The translations under genes were made by a program, and so were the position numbers. From positions 1,488,001 to 1,552,000 of the forward strand of contig JAEUWY010000008.1 of the NCBI GenBank assembly GCA_022059125.1: a stretch of DNA of 64,000 nucleotides, written 5' to 3'. The notes below the pieces were generated by a model. The model saw only the letters and a program-made list of their open reading frames with translations. It did not search any database and had not been told where the DNA came from. Positions 31,180 to 43,391 of this stretch are shown piece after piece. This DNA comes from Corynespora cassiicola (taxonomy: Eukaryota > Ascomycota > Dothideomycetes > Pleosporales > Corynesporascaceae). Numbering within the stretch: position 1 is the stretch's first letter; each line of letters opens with the position of its first letter.

Positions 31180-33705
31180 ATGCCGCCCTCCCAGCTCAAA
31201 AGGCTCAAGGCCTCCCTCCGCGAACAGGGCATCACCGGCCCGCAAAAGTCAAAGAAGCAGAAAAAGTCCCAGTCCAAGAACGCTGCAGACCAACACGCGA
31301 AAAAGGCAGCCGCCCTCGCCTCGATCCGCGAATCGCTCAACCCATTCGAAGTCAAGCAGCTCGCGCGCCCCAAGAAATTCGAGTATGCGACCGCGCAGTC
31401 GGACAAGTCCAAAGTGCTCGGCCGCCCCGGCGCCAGCAAGAGCCAGGGCGAGGAGACGAGGCGGAAGACGCTCCTGCCGGAACTCAACAGGAAGCACAAG
31501 GTCGGAGGGATTCTGGATCGGAGAATTGGAGAGGATGATCCGAGCATGAGCTTGGATGATCGCATGATGGCGCGGTTTGAGCAGGAGCAGCAGAGGAAGA
31601 GGGGTGGTGGGAATGTGTTTGATCTTGAGGAAGGAGATGATGAGGTTGAGCTTACCCACGGTGGCAAAGCACTCACGTTTGATGACGAGGTCGGGGACTA
31701 CGATGCTGCGAGTGTGGCGGGCTCGAGCGACGGGGAGGATGGAGGCTTCTTGGTCAAGAAGAGGAGAAGAGAGAGTGAGGGTGAGGGCGGTGAGGAGCAG
31801 CAGGATGAAGAGCAGCCCGAGCGCAAGAAGAGCAAGGCCGAGGTCATGAAGGAGGTCATCGCCAAGTCCAAGATGCACAAGTATGAGAGGCAGCAGCAGA
31901 AGGAGGACGACGATGAGCTCAGAGAAGAGCTCGACAAGGATCTCAACGAAGTTCTCGCTGCCTTGAGGGGACATGCAAAGAAGCCTGCTGCTCCAGAACC
32001 GCCCAAAGATGCGCCCAAGGACGACTTTGGCATCAACCCTGAACGAGCGGCCATGCTTGCTGGGGAGAAGACGAGGGAAGAGGCGGATAAGGAGTATGAT
32101 GCTCGCGTTCGCCAGATGCTCTACGACCAGCGCTCGAAACCTACCGAGCGGACGAAGACTGATGAGGAAAAGGCCAAGGAGGAGGCCGACCGTCTGAAGA
32201 AGATGGAGGAGAGGCGCATGCGTAGAATGAGGGGAGAGTCGGTCAGTGATTCTGAGGATGAACCCGCACCGAAGAAGAAAGAGGAAGAGGAAGAGGAGGA
32301 TGATGAGAGCATGTACGACGACGCCGCGGAATTCGGTCTGTCGGGTGCACCTCGCCAATCCACCCGGCCAGATGGAGTGGAAGATGAGGATGATTTTGAG
32401 CTCGATGATCAGCTCATTGCAAGCGACTCTGAGGCTGATATATCCGGCGAGTCTGATGACGAGTCTGAAGACGGCTCTGGAGTCGATGATACAATGGCCG
32501 CGGACGAGGATGACGACTTTCTCAAGGATGTGCTTCCCGAATCCAAGAAGCCCACCAAAGCCGTCAATGGCGTTCTCACGATTGGTGCGGATGCTGCACC
32601 ATCCAAGCTCGCATATACCTACAGCTGTCCTCGTTCGCACGAGGAGCTCTTGAAGGTGTTCAAGGATGTCAAGGATGCCGACATCCCCACCGTCGTGCAG
32701 CGCATACGTGCGCTGTACCATGCCGGCCTGCACGCGGATAACAAGTCCAAACTCGCAGACTTTGCCTGCGCCCTAGTGGATCACATTTCGTATCTCTCAA
32801 ACCGAGAGCCAGCGGCGCCGTTGGCATCCATCGAGAGCATCATACGTCATATTCATTCCATGAGCAGATCGTACCCTGTTCAGATTGCTACACAGTTCAG
32901 AGAACATCTCAAGGCACTCCAGGCTTCGGATGATCCCACGTCAGGCCACTTGACCATTCTGACTGCCATTGGATCTATTTATCCCACCTCTGACCACTTC
33001 CATCAGGTCGTGACGCCTGCCATTACACTCATGGCAAAATGGCTTGGTCTTCACACACCTGGGTCTGCAAAGGATGTAGCTACTGGAGCTTATCTCGGCG
33101 CTCTCTGCCTGCACTACCAGCGACTATCCAAGAGATATGTGCCTGAGCTGATCCGGTACTCGATCCTAGCCGTCAAGTCGGAGCATAAGACCCCTGCGCT
33201 TTTGGCGGCGCACATCAAGAACATTTCAGCCGCAGCTGACCTTTGGGCTGGCACTTCGGCGTTTGTCGAGGTCTTCTCGCCGCTCATCGAGCCCCTGAAG
33301 TCTGCTCGCCAAATGGCTGCCACCCAGCGACTTCAGATTCTGATCCGCAACGCCAAAGTGCAGCGCCGACCACTGGAGCTGCACCACCACCGCCCGCTAC
33401 CCATCAAACAGTCCGTACCCAAGTTTGAAGCCGAATTCGACCCCAACAAGCACTACGATCCCGACAAGGAACGTGCCGAGGCGACCAGGCTGCAGAAGGA
33501 GTTCAAGAGGGAACGCAAGGGAGCCCTCCGAGAACTGCGCAAGGACGCCAACTTCGTTGCAAGGGCCAAGCTGCAGGAGAAGAAGGAGCGCGACAGGCAG
33601 TACGAGGAGAAGTACCGCAAGCTCGTGGCGGAGATTCAAGGCGAGGAGGGGCACGAGGCGAAGCTGTACGAGAAGGAGAAGAAGGCCCGGAAACGCAAGG
33701 CCTAA
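31180..33705 (+). CDS. nop14: Nucleolar protein NOP14 (SSU processome)
   Basis: A single intronless frame encodes 841 aa, close to the usual length of the family. It begins MPPSQLKRLKASLREQGITG. Family blocks are NPFEVKQLARPKKFEYATAQ, GGILDRRIGEDDPSMSLDDR, MMARFEQEQQRKRGGGNVFD, a long acidic and Lys-rich middle, FGLSGAPRQSTRPDGV, and the C-terminal ARQMAATQRLQILIRNAKVQ, RRPLELHHHRPLPIKQSVPK and FEAEFDPNKHYDPDKERAE. Nop14 is part of the small-subunit processome and is required for 18S rRNA maturation and 40S assembly in the nucleolus. The start is the first ATG after a short leader. A long antisense ORF over its acidic middle is a codon-composition shadow. Confidence 0.94.
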   Translation: MPPSQLKRLKASLREQGITGPQKSKKQKKSQSKNAADQHAKKAAALASIRESLNPFEVKQLARPKKFEYATAQSDKSKVLGRPGASKSQGEETRRKTLLPELNRKHKVGGILDRRIGEDDPSMSLDDRMMARFEQEQQRKRGGGNVFDLEEGDDEVELTHGGKALTFDDEVGDYDAASVAGSSDGEDGGFLVKKRRRESEGEGGEEQQDEEQPERKKSKAEVMKEVIAKSKMHKYERQQQKEDDDELREELDKDLNEVLAALRGHAKKPAAPEPPKDAPKDDFGINPERAAMLAGEKTREEADKEYDARVRQMLYDQRSKPTERTKTDEEKAKEEADRLKKMEERRMRRMRGESVSDSEDEPAPKKKEEEEEEDDESMYDDAAEFGLSGAPRQSTRPDGVEDEDDFELDDQLIASDSEADISGESDDESEDGSGVDDTMAADEDDDFLKDVLPESKKPTKAVNGVLTIGADAAPSKLAYTYSCPRSHEELLKVFKDVKDADIPTVVQRIRALYHAGLHADNKSKLADFACALVDHISYLSNREPAAPLASIESIIRHIHSMSRSYPVQIATQFREHLKALQASDDPTSGHLTILTAIGSIYPTSDHFHQVVTPAITLMAKWLGLHTPGSAKDVATGAYLGALCLHYQRLSKRYVPELIRYSILAVKSEHKTPALLAAHIKNISAAADLWAGTSAFVEVFSPLIEPLKSARQMAATQRLQILIRNAKVQRRPLELHHHRPLPIKQSVPKFEAEFDPNKHYDPDKERAEATRLQKEFKRERKGALRELRKDANFVARAKLQEKKERDRQYEEKYRKLVAEIQGEEGHEAKLYEKEKKARKRKA

Positions 33706-33832
33706 ATGCTTATATATTTCGTTACTGTCTATCAGAGATCCGGAAGTTGCTGAAAAAAGGATGGCATGCTCCGGCTGGCGTTATTCATGTGCCGGGGGGA
33801 GTGGAATGGAAGATAATTTCAATGCGTGTTTC

Positions 33833-35546
33833 TTACGGTTCGAGCTGAACGCCGTTTCCGCGGTCCAAAAGTGACATGTCTCCCAGCTCGGACTCGATCA
33901 ACACCCAGTCGTCTTCGGCCTCGTCGTCAAAGCTGCGGCGCTGGCCTGGTGCCCGCTGCTTTCCACCTGACAGCGACATGCCCCCCAAAGCCGCAGCCAG
34001 GCCGTCGTCATCAGCCTGTCCACTCGCCCGCGCCTGGATCGGAGCACCTCGCTCTCCTGCCCCCAACGACATGCCACCCAGAGCCGCAGAGAGCTCATCC
34101 CCACCCCCATGCCGTCCACCCACGCGCCCCTCAACCTTTCCACCCTCGGCCTTACTCTTCTCCCTCTCTTCCTCCGCCCCTCCCCCAAGCGACATATCCT
34201 CCATCGCCGCCACCAACCCCGTATCCCTCTCCCCACTCCTCCCCCCCCTACGATGCCTCTTCCACAACCACCTCTTCAACTTCTTCAAGCTCTTCCCCCC
34301 GCCCGCACACGCGGGGCTCGCAGCATGCATAAACAAGCCACTGAGCCTCGGAACCTCGGCCTCGCACGCCGGACACTTGAACAGGGGCGTCCCAGGCTCC
34401 GGCACGGCGACGCCGCGCAGCAAGTCCCTGCGCGCCTCCTTGCCGCCGACGACCCACTTGCGCCACTGGAAGCACAGCGCGGCGGACTTGTTCAGGGACG
34501 CGAGGTCGGTTTGCGAGGGGCAGGTGCCGGATTCGAGGTGGACGAGCATGCCGCCGTAGGTTGTGAATTTTTGGGGGCAGGTGGTGCAGAGGCATTTTGT
34601 TGTGGGGGTTTGGTGGGTGAGTTGGTGCTGGAGGGGTGGGAGGGGTTTGTTAGGTCCTTTTTTTTAAATTCTTCGTTCTGTTTGCGGAGGTTGGGGAGGG
34701 GGGGGGGGAGGACTTACGTGCATGAGGTTTGAGGCGTTGTTGAAGTGGCGGCCGCAGGCTGTGCAGGCGTGGTGGCGGGAGACGTGGTCCCAGAATTCGG
34801 AGCTGTCTGGGGGAGGTGTTTGTCAGATGGTGTCTGTTCGTGATAGCTGGGTGTTGGTTGGGATTCTCAGGTGTCCATGTGGTGTTGATGGGGAATGGAA
34901 AGGCACGTGATTGCACATGGTCCCGTTCTTGGAACGCCCCGAGGTCGTTTAGGAAGATGGAGGGGCAGAGACAGAGAAACATCAGTAGAGAGGCGTTGGT
35001 AGAGTTTCAAGATAATATGCCCCTCCCAATCGTGAATACGCTTCCAAGCTTATTCCCGGGTCGTGTTCGGTCATGGTGAACAGGATGAGATGGACTAGTT
35101 GCAACTTGACGTACCTTGAATCCAGCCTTTTCCGGCCCCGCCGGCACAGCCCTCACAGACGTGACGGCATCCAGTCTGGCGATAATGTGCTATCAGATCA
35201 ACGCGGTGCTCGCCGTTAAAGTCGCATTCCTCACAGCGCCAGTTGTGGCGGGCCGAGGTGTGGAGATGGGCAACGAGCGCGTTCTGGTGCTTGAAGTGCC
35301 GATTGCAGCTCGAGCAGTATGCACTGTACGAATGAGTATCCGCGGGTCATTGCTGAACATGACTAGAGCGAAAGACGATTTGACTTTGAAAAGCAGACAA
35401 CAGAAGCGGGAATGGTGGGTATGGGGCAGAAGGAAAGCTAGAGGCCAACTGACGAAACACGTTTGTCATGGAAATGGAGTCGTAACTGCTTTGGAGACGA
35501 AGCACTATTGAAAGTAGTTTATTACTTACAGATCCACGCCGACCAT
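33833..35546 (-). CDS. C2H2 zinc-finger protein with repeated MSL-motif tail
   Basis: Four exons, 35546..35530, 35323..35115, 34806..34718 and 34627..33833, give 369 aa; the introns are 206, 308 and 90 nt. Four C2H2-like fingers come first: YCSSCNRHFKHQNALVAHLH, CEECDFNGEHRVDLIAHYR, CTACGRHFNNASNLMHHQLT and CLCTTCPQKFTTYGGMLVHL. A helical part (ALCFQWRKWVVGGKEARRDL), a fifth Cys pair (FKCPACEAEVPRLSGLFMHA) and a Lys/Arg-rich segment follow. The last ~120 residues are disordered and repeat an (A)xLGGMSL motif four times, ending EDDWVLIESELGDMSLLDRG. The first exon (MVGVDL) is only 17 nt and is the least certain; the frame has a stop before exon 2, so an upstream exon must exist. The two upstream introns are long for this genome and could hide further exons. 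Role probably nucleic-acid binding. Confidence 0.75.
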
Positions 35547-36014
35547 TGTGCAGACCGAGCCGGTGACTTGTTTGCCCAAAACAGCTCAATAGCCGGTAAG
35601 TCTCTGATCGATGACGATGCAAAGGAGCGGCTTCAGTGCTCCAAAAGGTCAACAGCGCCCGAAAAGCGAATGTGGACACCCCCAAAAGTCAGGGAAATAA
35701 AGGGAAATAAGGGGACTCGTCGGGCCGATGATGTTCAGGGGCTACAGGCTAACGTTAAATCGCCAAATTAATGGTTGCTTTTTAACTTCAGAGTTGGAGA
35801 GGGCTGAGCTTCGGGCGTGACAAGGAGCGCTCTTATCCCACTCGTATTCAGACGGGAGTCCACATGAGACAGCGGGGAAGCCGCAAGGCTGGCATAGAAT
35901 GCGCTAGCATTAATGGGGTTAGCCCCAAGCACAACATGCCTGTCCCGTGGTCCCGAGGCTTCGGTCGATCTCCCGCAACCTTCACTCGCCTCTCACAACT
36001 GACGCTTCCGGATC

Positions 36015-36020
36015 TATAAA
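36015..36020 (+). promoter_or_regulatory. TATA box of the DUF1294 gene
   Basis: TATAAA (context GATCTATAAAGACC) lies 70 bases before the ATG at 36085. Initiation about 30 bases later would exclude the in-frame ATG at 36037 from many transcripts, which supports the shorter start. Confidence 0.55.
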
Positions 36021-36084
36021 GACCCGTGTCTACGCTATGCGTGGTCCATCTTCCCGCCCCGGCACCAACCAACCACGATCAAAG

Positions 36085-36501
36085 ATGCCTCGGCAACCCC
36101 GCCGGCACCGCCCGTTAACGGTCGCTACAGTGGCTGGCATCTGCTCTCTTATCATACCAGCTCTTTCCATGATCCGGTCGTTTGAGTCCAGAGGACTAAA
36201 GTTTGTTCTGGGCTACACTGCCATGATGAGCGGCATAACCTTTCTGGTATACGGATATGACAAGATACAGGCGCGCAATCTGGAATGGAGAGTCAAGGAG
36301 ACTACGCTCCACACACTTGCGCTTCTCGGAGGATGGCCGGGTGCCTTGGCTGGCATGCACTATTTCCAACACAAGACGAGAAAGGGAACCTTTCAGGTGC
36401 CCTTCTGGATCATCATCATGGCTTGGCAAGTGGTTTGGTTTGCACTTTGGAAGTACCAGAGCGTCGTCATGGTGGAATATCCCCGCGAGATTCTGTATTG
36501 A
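36085..36501 (+). CDS. DUF1294 small membrane protein
   Basis: An intronless frame gives 138 aa from MPRQPRRHRPLTVATVAGIC; an in-frame ATG at 36037 would add 16 residues. The protein has a basic N-terminus, a hydrophobic segment (VATVAGICSLIIPALSMI), a second one (FVLGYTAMMSGITFLVYGYD), the DUF1294 core YDKIQARNLEWRVKETTLHT, LALLGGWPGALAGMHYFQHK and TRKGTFQVPFW, and a last hydrophobic segment (FWIIIMAWQVVWFALW). DUF1294 proteins occur in bacteria and fungi and are often fused to cold-shock domains in bacteria; no function is established. Here it stands alone. It is divergent from the zinc-finger gene. Confidence 0.87.
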   Translation: MPRQPRRHRPLTVATVAGICSLIIPALSMIRSFESRGLKFVLGYTAMMSGITFLVYGYDKIQARNLEWRVKETTLHTLALLGGWPGALAGMHYFQHKTRKGTFQVPFWIIIMAWQVVWFALWKYQSVVMVEYPREILY

Positions 36502-36689
36502 TGCAGAATGCAGTCTCATTATTGCTCGTATTCGTCTAATCATACAACCATCAAGTCGTCAGGAAATCAATAGAAAACCACACTCCTGGAAACCACAAGG
36601 CTCCTCCCGTCGGCATCAAGGCATCACCATGGCCTTGATTACCGTGCTCCAGATGTCTGTTGCGGTCTGTATTGGCCCAGGCCGAGGGT

Positions 36690-37053
36690 TTAACGGCCGG
36701 TGAGCGGGCTAGTCAGGGTGTCGGCAGCCTCGCCACCGGCCTCGCCCAATGGGTTCTGCATGGATCCACCGACAGCGTTTCCGAGGCCCTTCTTGAACTG
36801 CTTGACATTCTCCTGGTCAGAGGCAGGGATCTTATCGATTTGGTCTAGTGTACGTCAGTATATAGTCCCTGCATAGATAGACGAACATCGATCTACCTTT
36901 GGCAAGATATGACATCTTGTTCTCGCCCATGGTCTTGAGTGCCTGGCGCTCGAGCTTGCGCTTGAGCTCGGGAGGGATGCCGAACAGGTAGACGGCCAGG
37001 GCCAGGACGCCCACGATGCCGGCGACGATGGTGAGGAGCTGAGCGGCAGTCAT
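36690..37053 (-). CDS. Small one-TM protein, unknown function
   Basis: Two exons, 37053..36897 and 36844..36690, give 103 aa; the 52-nt intron has donor GTAGAT and acceptor CTAG. The N-terminus is a single membrane segment (MTAAQLLTIVAGIVGVLALA-VYLFGIP), then a charged stretch PPELKRKLERQALKTMGENK, MSYLAKDQIDKIPASDQENV and a Gly-rich end (GGSMQNPLGEAGGEAADTLT). The architecture fits small conserved fungal membrane proteins, possibly mitochondrial or ER. I do not know a function. Both exons show strong C-ending codon use, as in well-expressed genes of this genome. It is divergent from the CaM kinase gene. Confidence 0.82.
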
Positions 37054-37886
37054 GATGGCTATGCTCTTCTGTTCTTTTGCGGTTGGAGGTCTAGAAAATG
37101 GATTGCAGGCTGTCTAGGAAAGCAAAGCTGTTGAAGCAAAGAGCGTCGACTGGCAGGTTTATGTATGGCTGTCTTTTTCCGTGGAGTCGCATGACATCAC
37201 CTGGGCTGGCAGCTGGGCAAGATTCAAGATTCCAGGATGGCGGCCGCTTCTCAGCAGCGACCATCGACCCTGAAAGCCCCCCTGTCGGCGGAAGAGGGCA
37301 GCGCGCACGGCAAGGCTTCGGAAACCGGCCATAGCGCTCCACCACGCGGCCCTTCCAGCGACGTGCCCATGCCATGCCAGCACAGTCGCGCCCCGTCCTC
37401 GCCGCGCTCCCGACTTGAGCAGGGCCGTAGAGCACTCCCGAGCTCGGCGACGGGTGTTTGACGCTGACGGTGGGCGTGTGGCTAGGCCAATGGCGATGCA
37501 CCGCCCCAGCAGCGCCGCTCAGCCCCAGAGGCGCGCCTGGCAAGAACGGCCCACAGGCGGCCGCAGGGCTCGACGGCAGGGCTCAGGGCTCCAGGGCGTC
37601 CTTAAACGCTGAACCCCGACGCTGGCCACTGAAAGCTGAGCCTCCTCTGCCTTTCCTCACCTGCACCTGCACAAAGCTCCCCTCTGCACCTAATCACCGT
37701 GCCTGGTTACTCTCCTTCATAGTCGGGCTGCTGTTTGTTTGGTTTTATCTTTCTACCCCTCACACCCACCCCAACCCCACCACGACGCACCACGCCCTAC
37801 GCCGCCTGATAGGCAGCTCTCGTTCACCCTCAGCCTGAAAGACAGCGCAGCCCACCGCTCGCTGTGCACACAACCCTCCACCCACC
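37054..37886. promoter_or_regulatory. Divergent promoter of small TM protein and CaM kinase
   Basis: This 0.8 kb region holds both promoters. The kinase side is CT- and CA-rich from about 37,660. No gene is supported. Confidence 0.55.
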
Positions 37887-39401
<1,515 letters not shown>

Positions 39402-39864
39402 GCCTGGGGCTGGCGATGCTTTTATGGCGATGATTACCTAGCTGCTACACTCTTGGGGCCCCTTGATTGCTTCTGATCGTTGGGACGGGTTGGACACGAA
39501 CATGGCGGGCTTTTGCACCAGGGAAGGGAAGGGTTTCTAGACGGGCACGTGCTCCTTATTTCTGTAGGCTGGAAACAAAAACCATTGCGCGCGAGGGAGA
39601 CAAACGGCTCAAGTGCAGTGCGAGCGAGGGCCGGTGCATGGCATGGGGTGCGAGTGATTGTGCCGTGAAGGCGGCTTATGTAAGACGCAGCGGGCGCCAA
39701 GGCCTGCCTCTGTTAGGGCCGTCGCCAGTCGCGAACGCGACCAAGAGCAGGTGTTGAGCGCTCCCCAACTACGCACCCGCTGCATCTCCCACGGCGAGAG
39801 GCATTACCGACCAAACCCGCCGCGAATTGCTCGGATACCCTACGCGACCGCGACATCGGGGGTA

Positions 39865-42745
39865 ATGGAGAGTGCGGCGAAGCGCAAAGCTGCCGCCGGC
39901 GCAGCGCCTGAAAATGAGAGTCGCCCATCGAAGCGCCAAAAAGTCCCAGTAAGTACAGCATGTTGCGACGCCAGAAGCTGTGTCGGTGGTGCCTCGGAGA
40001 CGTCCATGAGGGCCGCTTGCGATGCGGGATGTGCTCCTGGACGTGGAGCGCGCGACGCCTTGGTTCGACGAGCACCTCACCCTCCGCCGACCTCCCCCCT
40101 CCCCCCAGCCCGCACCCCCTCGAGCGCGCTGCCGGCCATGCATGGCGCCCGAATGCGCTGCCGGCCGCCGGCTCTGTATTCAGAAGTGCTGACGATGGAC
40201 TGCCGCGCTGCAGGACGACCCAGAGCAAGCCCCCGAGACGGTCGAGACGACGCAGGAGAAGGGCTTAAAGTTCCTCGAGAGCTTGAAGGCAGCAAAGGAC
40301 AAGACGTGAGTGCCTCGCCGACCCTCTGCGGCCGGATTCCGCTCCCGTAGCGACCGCCTGCTCCCCTCCGCAGTCACTGACAGAGCGTGCAGTGGCCGTC
40401 CGATTGCTGTGCACTTCCTCACCCTCCCCGACAAGGTACGCCCTCCCCCCAGCCGCTCCCCGCCTACTCCCCGCGTCCGCCCCCGCTAACAGTGCGCGCG
40501 CAGGACGAGATACCTGAATACTACGAAGTGATCAAGCTCCCCATCGCAATCGATACCATCGAAGTACGTCGACCCGCCGCATGCACAGTGCGCCCCCACG
40601 AGCCTGCCCCCGTCTTCTCCCCTCTTGCATCGCGGCCGAAATCCTCGTACAAGACTGTCCTCCAGGCCGGCTGCTAACTTTGGTCTGCGCAGAACAAGCT
40701 CAACCGCGGAGAATACTCGTCGCTCGCTCAGGTCGAGAGCGACTGCAAGCGCCTGGTCAACAATGCAAAGTCCTTCAACGACAAGAAGTCCATCATCTAC
40801 GAGGATGCCGAGCGCCTGAGGAAGACCGCATCCAACTGGATGGTCAAGCACAACCCAGCATACCGAACTCCGGGGTACCAGGCCGTTGCCACCCCCGTGC
40901 CTGGGGAAGAGGCTACACCTCCCGGACGACCAATTCCTCGTGCCGCAGTTTCGACCCCCAGAACCGTCGCGACGCCCAGTCCCACGACAGAGTTGGCCGA
41001 CAGACCCCGGCGTGCAGCGGCAGCAGCACAGCCCAACACTCCTATGCCCTCTAAGCTTCGTCAATCGGCCTCTGCAGCCCCGACACAAGCCAGTGATGCC
41101 CCAGGCTTCGAGGGCAAGACGTTCCAGCAGGCGCAAGATCAAATCATCCGGGAATTGATCGAATATGTGGAGCCAGAGTAGGTCGCCATCCATCTGCTGA
41201 AGCGATGTGGTTATGCTGACATTAGTCCAGGAGTGATTTGCAAATCTTCCAGCCCTTTGTCAATCTCCCGAGTCGTTCCCTCAAGGACTACTACCAACTG
41301 ATCAAACAACCTACATCACTCTCGGGCGTGCAGAAGAAGGTGCGCGGTGTCGTCGGTCGCAACCCGCCCACCGGCGTCTCCGAGTACAAGAGCTGGAGTG
41401 CATTCGAAGATGACGTGACTTTGATCTGGAAGAATGCCCGCATATACAATGAGGATGGCAGTGACATTTACAATGTCTCCCTCGATTTGGAGGTTTGTAC
41501 AATTCATACATGGCTGCGCAGCAAGACGCTGACAATCGTAGGAAATCTTCAAGGAACGACTTGCAGCTGCCAAAGCCCATGTAGAAGAGCCACCGCAGCC
41601 AAAGCTGAAGCTCAACATGTCAACCGGTACTCCGGCGGCCACACCAGCCAGCGCTCCAAAGCAGCAGCTGAAGCTCAAGCTTCGACAGAGTCCAGGATCA
41701 GATCCCAACACCCCCCGTGCTCGCAACTCTGCTACGCCTGGCGTGATAGTAGATAACGAGGCGCTGTTGCGTCAACAACGACATGTACTGGAGAGTATGA
41801 ATGGTCAGCGCTCATCACGGCCTTCTTCCTCTGGAAAGGCGGGGACTCCCGGAGCCGCCGCAAATCCTTTCGCAGGCCCCAGGGCTGGCTCCGCTACTGT
41901 AGCGCCAGCAGCTGGACAGACGGCAACTGCGGGATCGCCGGCGCCTGTGAACGGCATCAAGAATGACGTGCAGTCTCCAGCCCTGAATGCTATCCGACCT
42001 GTCAGCAATGCATCGGATGGCCAGAGCCAGCGTCTCAGTGTCCCAGCGCAGACACCAGCCATGGCACCACCCTCAGTTGTCTCCCGCACCAACAGCGGTA
42101 GTCCACATCCAAACGGTGCGCTTGGCCAGCCGCCAAACGCGGCCACGCCATATCAGATACCATACTACGTTCCTCCGGTGACCCCTCAGGTCGACAACTT
42201 CCGGAAGACACCGCTGAAGAGTAAGTGCGGCCTATTCATATTGCAAGGACCATGCTAATACCGACATAGGCATCGATGAGGCACTCATCCCCAAGATCGC
42301 TCTTAGTACTCACCCTGCGCTCACCCTGGCAAAGCCTTGGTCGACTACCATTACGGCGAACAAGGAAAAGACTGCACATAGCATCACCATGAATCTTCCG
42401 CCCACCCATTCGTACCTACAGATTGTGCCCCAGGTCCCCATTGCCCTCACAGGTCGCATGTATCGCCTCTTCGTCATAGTAAACACCAACAAGGCGTACG
42501 AAGTCAACAGGATCCCCGTCACGGCAGGCATCAACGGGACTGGCGGCATGGGCGCGGGCTACGAGGGCGGCAAGAAGAAGGGCGAGCCCGTCTACGAGGC
42601 CAAGCTCGTTGCGGGGGTCAACCGCATCGAAGTGGAGATCATTGCAGAGAAGGACAGAAAGGGCAAGCCCGAGACCAAGGAGGCCAAGGACCAGGTCGAG
42701 ATTGAGAAGTGCACCATCTTCCTCCATCTCATGCGATCGTGCTAG
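39865..42745 (+). CDS. rsc4: RSC4-type chromatin remodelling subunit, two bromodomains
   Basis: Eight exons, 39865..39948, 40214..40305, 40393..40435, 40504..40563, 40693..41177, 41231..41492, 41542..42220 and 42270..42745, give 726 aa. Introns are 49-129 nt except the first (265 nt). Bromodomain 1 runs through GRPIAVHFLTLPDK, DEIPEYYEVIKLPIAIDTIE and CKRLVNNAKSFNDKKSIIYE; bromodomain 2 through FQPFVNLPSRSLKDYYQLIK and DDVTLIWKNARIYNEDGSDI. Both keep the acetyl-lysine-contacting Asn (NAKSF, NARIY). A Ser/Pro/Ala-rich linker with an AT-hook-like ADRPRRA patch separates domains, and a conserved C-terminal domain ends KCTIFLHLMRSC. Rsc4 reads acetylated H3 tails for the RSC ATP-dependent remodeller. 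The number of small exons makes this the most interrupted gene in the window. Confidence 0.9.
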
Positions 42746-43090
42746 GAGGAATCAATGGACCAGAATGCATTGGGCGGCGAACGTTTCGGTTTCTTGTCTT
42801 TGGCGCTGTGATGGCCGGGGGTACTTGGGAGGGGGGGATTAGGGGCTTTTAGTTGTGTCCAAGGACCAACGGTGTGAAATTGGAGTTGAAAAGGGGCAAA
42901 CCTACCACTACTATTATTGTAAAGCATTGCATGAGGGACACCATCCTTTTTTTTTTCTCCTTTTTTTTTCCTTTTCTCCTTTTTGGGGTTTGTTGTATGT
43001 TGACATGGATGGGAGGTTCGTGGATATATGCAGATGATTAAATGTCCGGTATGCGACTTTTGGGGCTAGGATGGGGCAAGTTGTCATTTT

Positions 43091-43108
43091 GGGGGGGGGG
43101 GGGGGGGG
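43091..43108 (+). repeat. G18 homopolymer
   Basis: Eighteen consecutive G residues follow a T run. Such a tract can form a G-quadruplex and is prone to length error in sequencing. Confidence 0.9.
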
Positions 43109-43240
43109 TTAATAGCGATGTGTTATACCAATATATTATATCAAACAAGGAAAATTGGTTCTATGGCGTTTGTGGTGGTGTGGCGGGTGGGTGGTGCGAG
43201 TGCAGCAAAGTTCACATGCAGGCTGGGATCCGCTCTGCAC

Positions 43241-43262
43241 TACCTAGGTAGGTAGGTACCTG
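43241..43262. repeat. Palindromic CCTAGGTAGG motif
   Basis: TACCTAGGTA overlaps GGTAGGTACC and AGGTACCT, giving nested palindromes. A related TTAGGTAGTTAGGTAGGT run occurs at 46403-46420. Motifs of this kind are scattered in intergenic DNA of filamentous ascomycetes; function is unknown. Confidence 0.7.
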
Positions 43263-43321
43263 GGTGAATAAAAGGTCCCTGGACGCCTTTGTCAGATGGA
43301 GCGCTGCGAAGGGATCTGCAA

Positions 43322-43322
<1 letters not shown>

Positions 43323-43354
<32 letters not shown>
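43323..43354 (+). repeat. (GGCT)8 microsatellite
   Basis: Eight perfect GGCT units begin right after an ATG at 43321. It is followed 22 bases later by a G15 run (43377-43391). Confidence 0.95.
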
Positions 43355-43376
43355 TGGCCTGGCTTCTAGCTTTGAA

Positions 43377-43391
43377 GGGGGGGGGGGGGGG
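43377..43391 (+). repeat. G15 homopolymer
   Basis: Fifteen consecutive G residues, in the same low-complexity patch as the (GGCT)8 tract. Confidence 0.9.

Noticed and set aside
31249..32733. 494-codon ORF antisense to NOP14
   Set aside because: It mirrors the acidic/Lys-rich codons of NOP14, giving Leu/Ile-rich nonsense with no domain. NOP14 is a clear family match.
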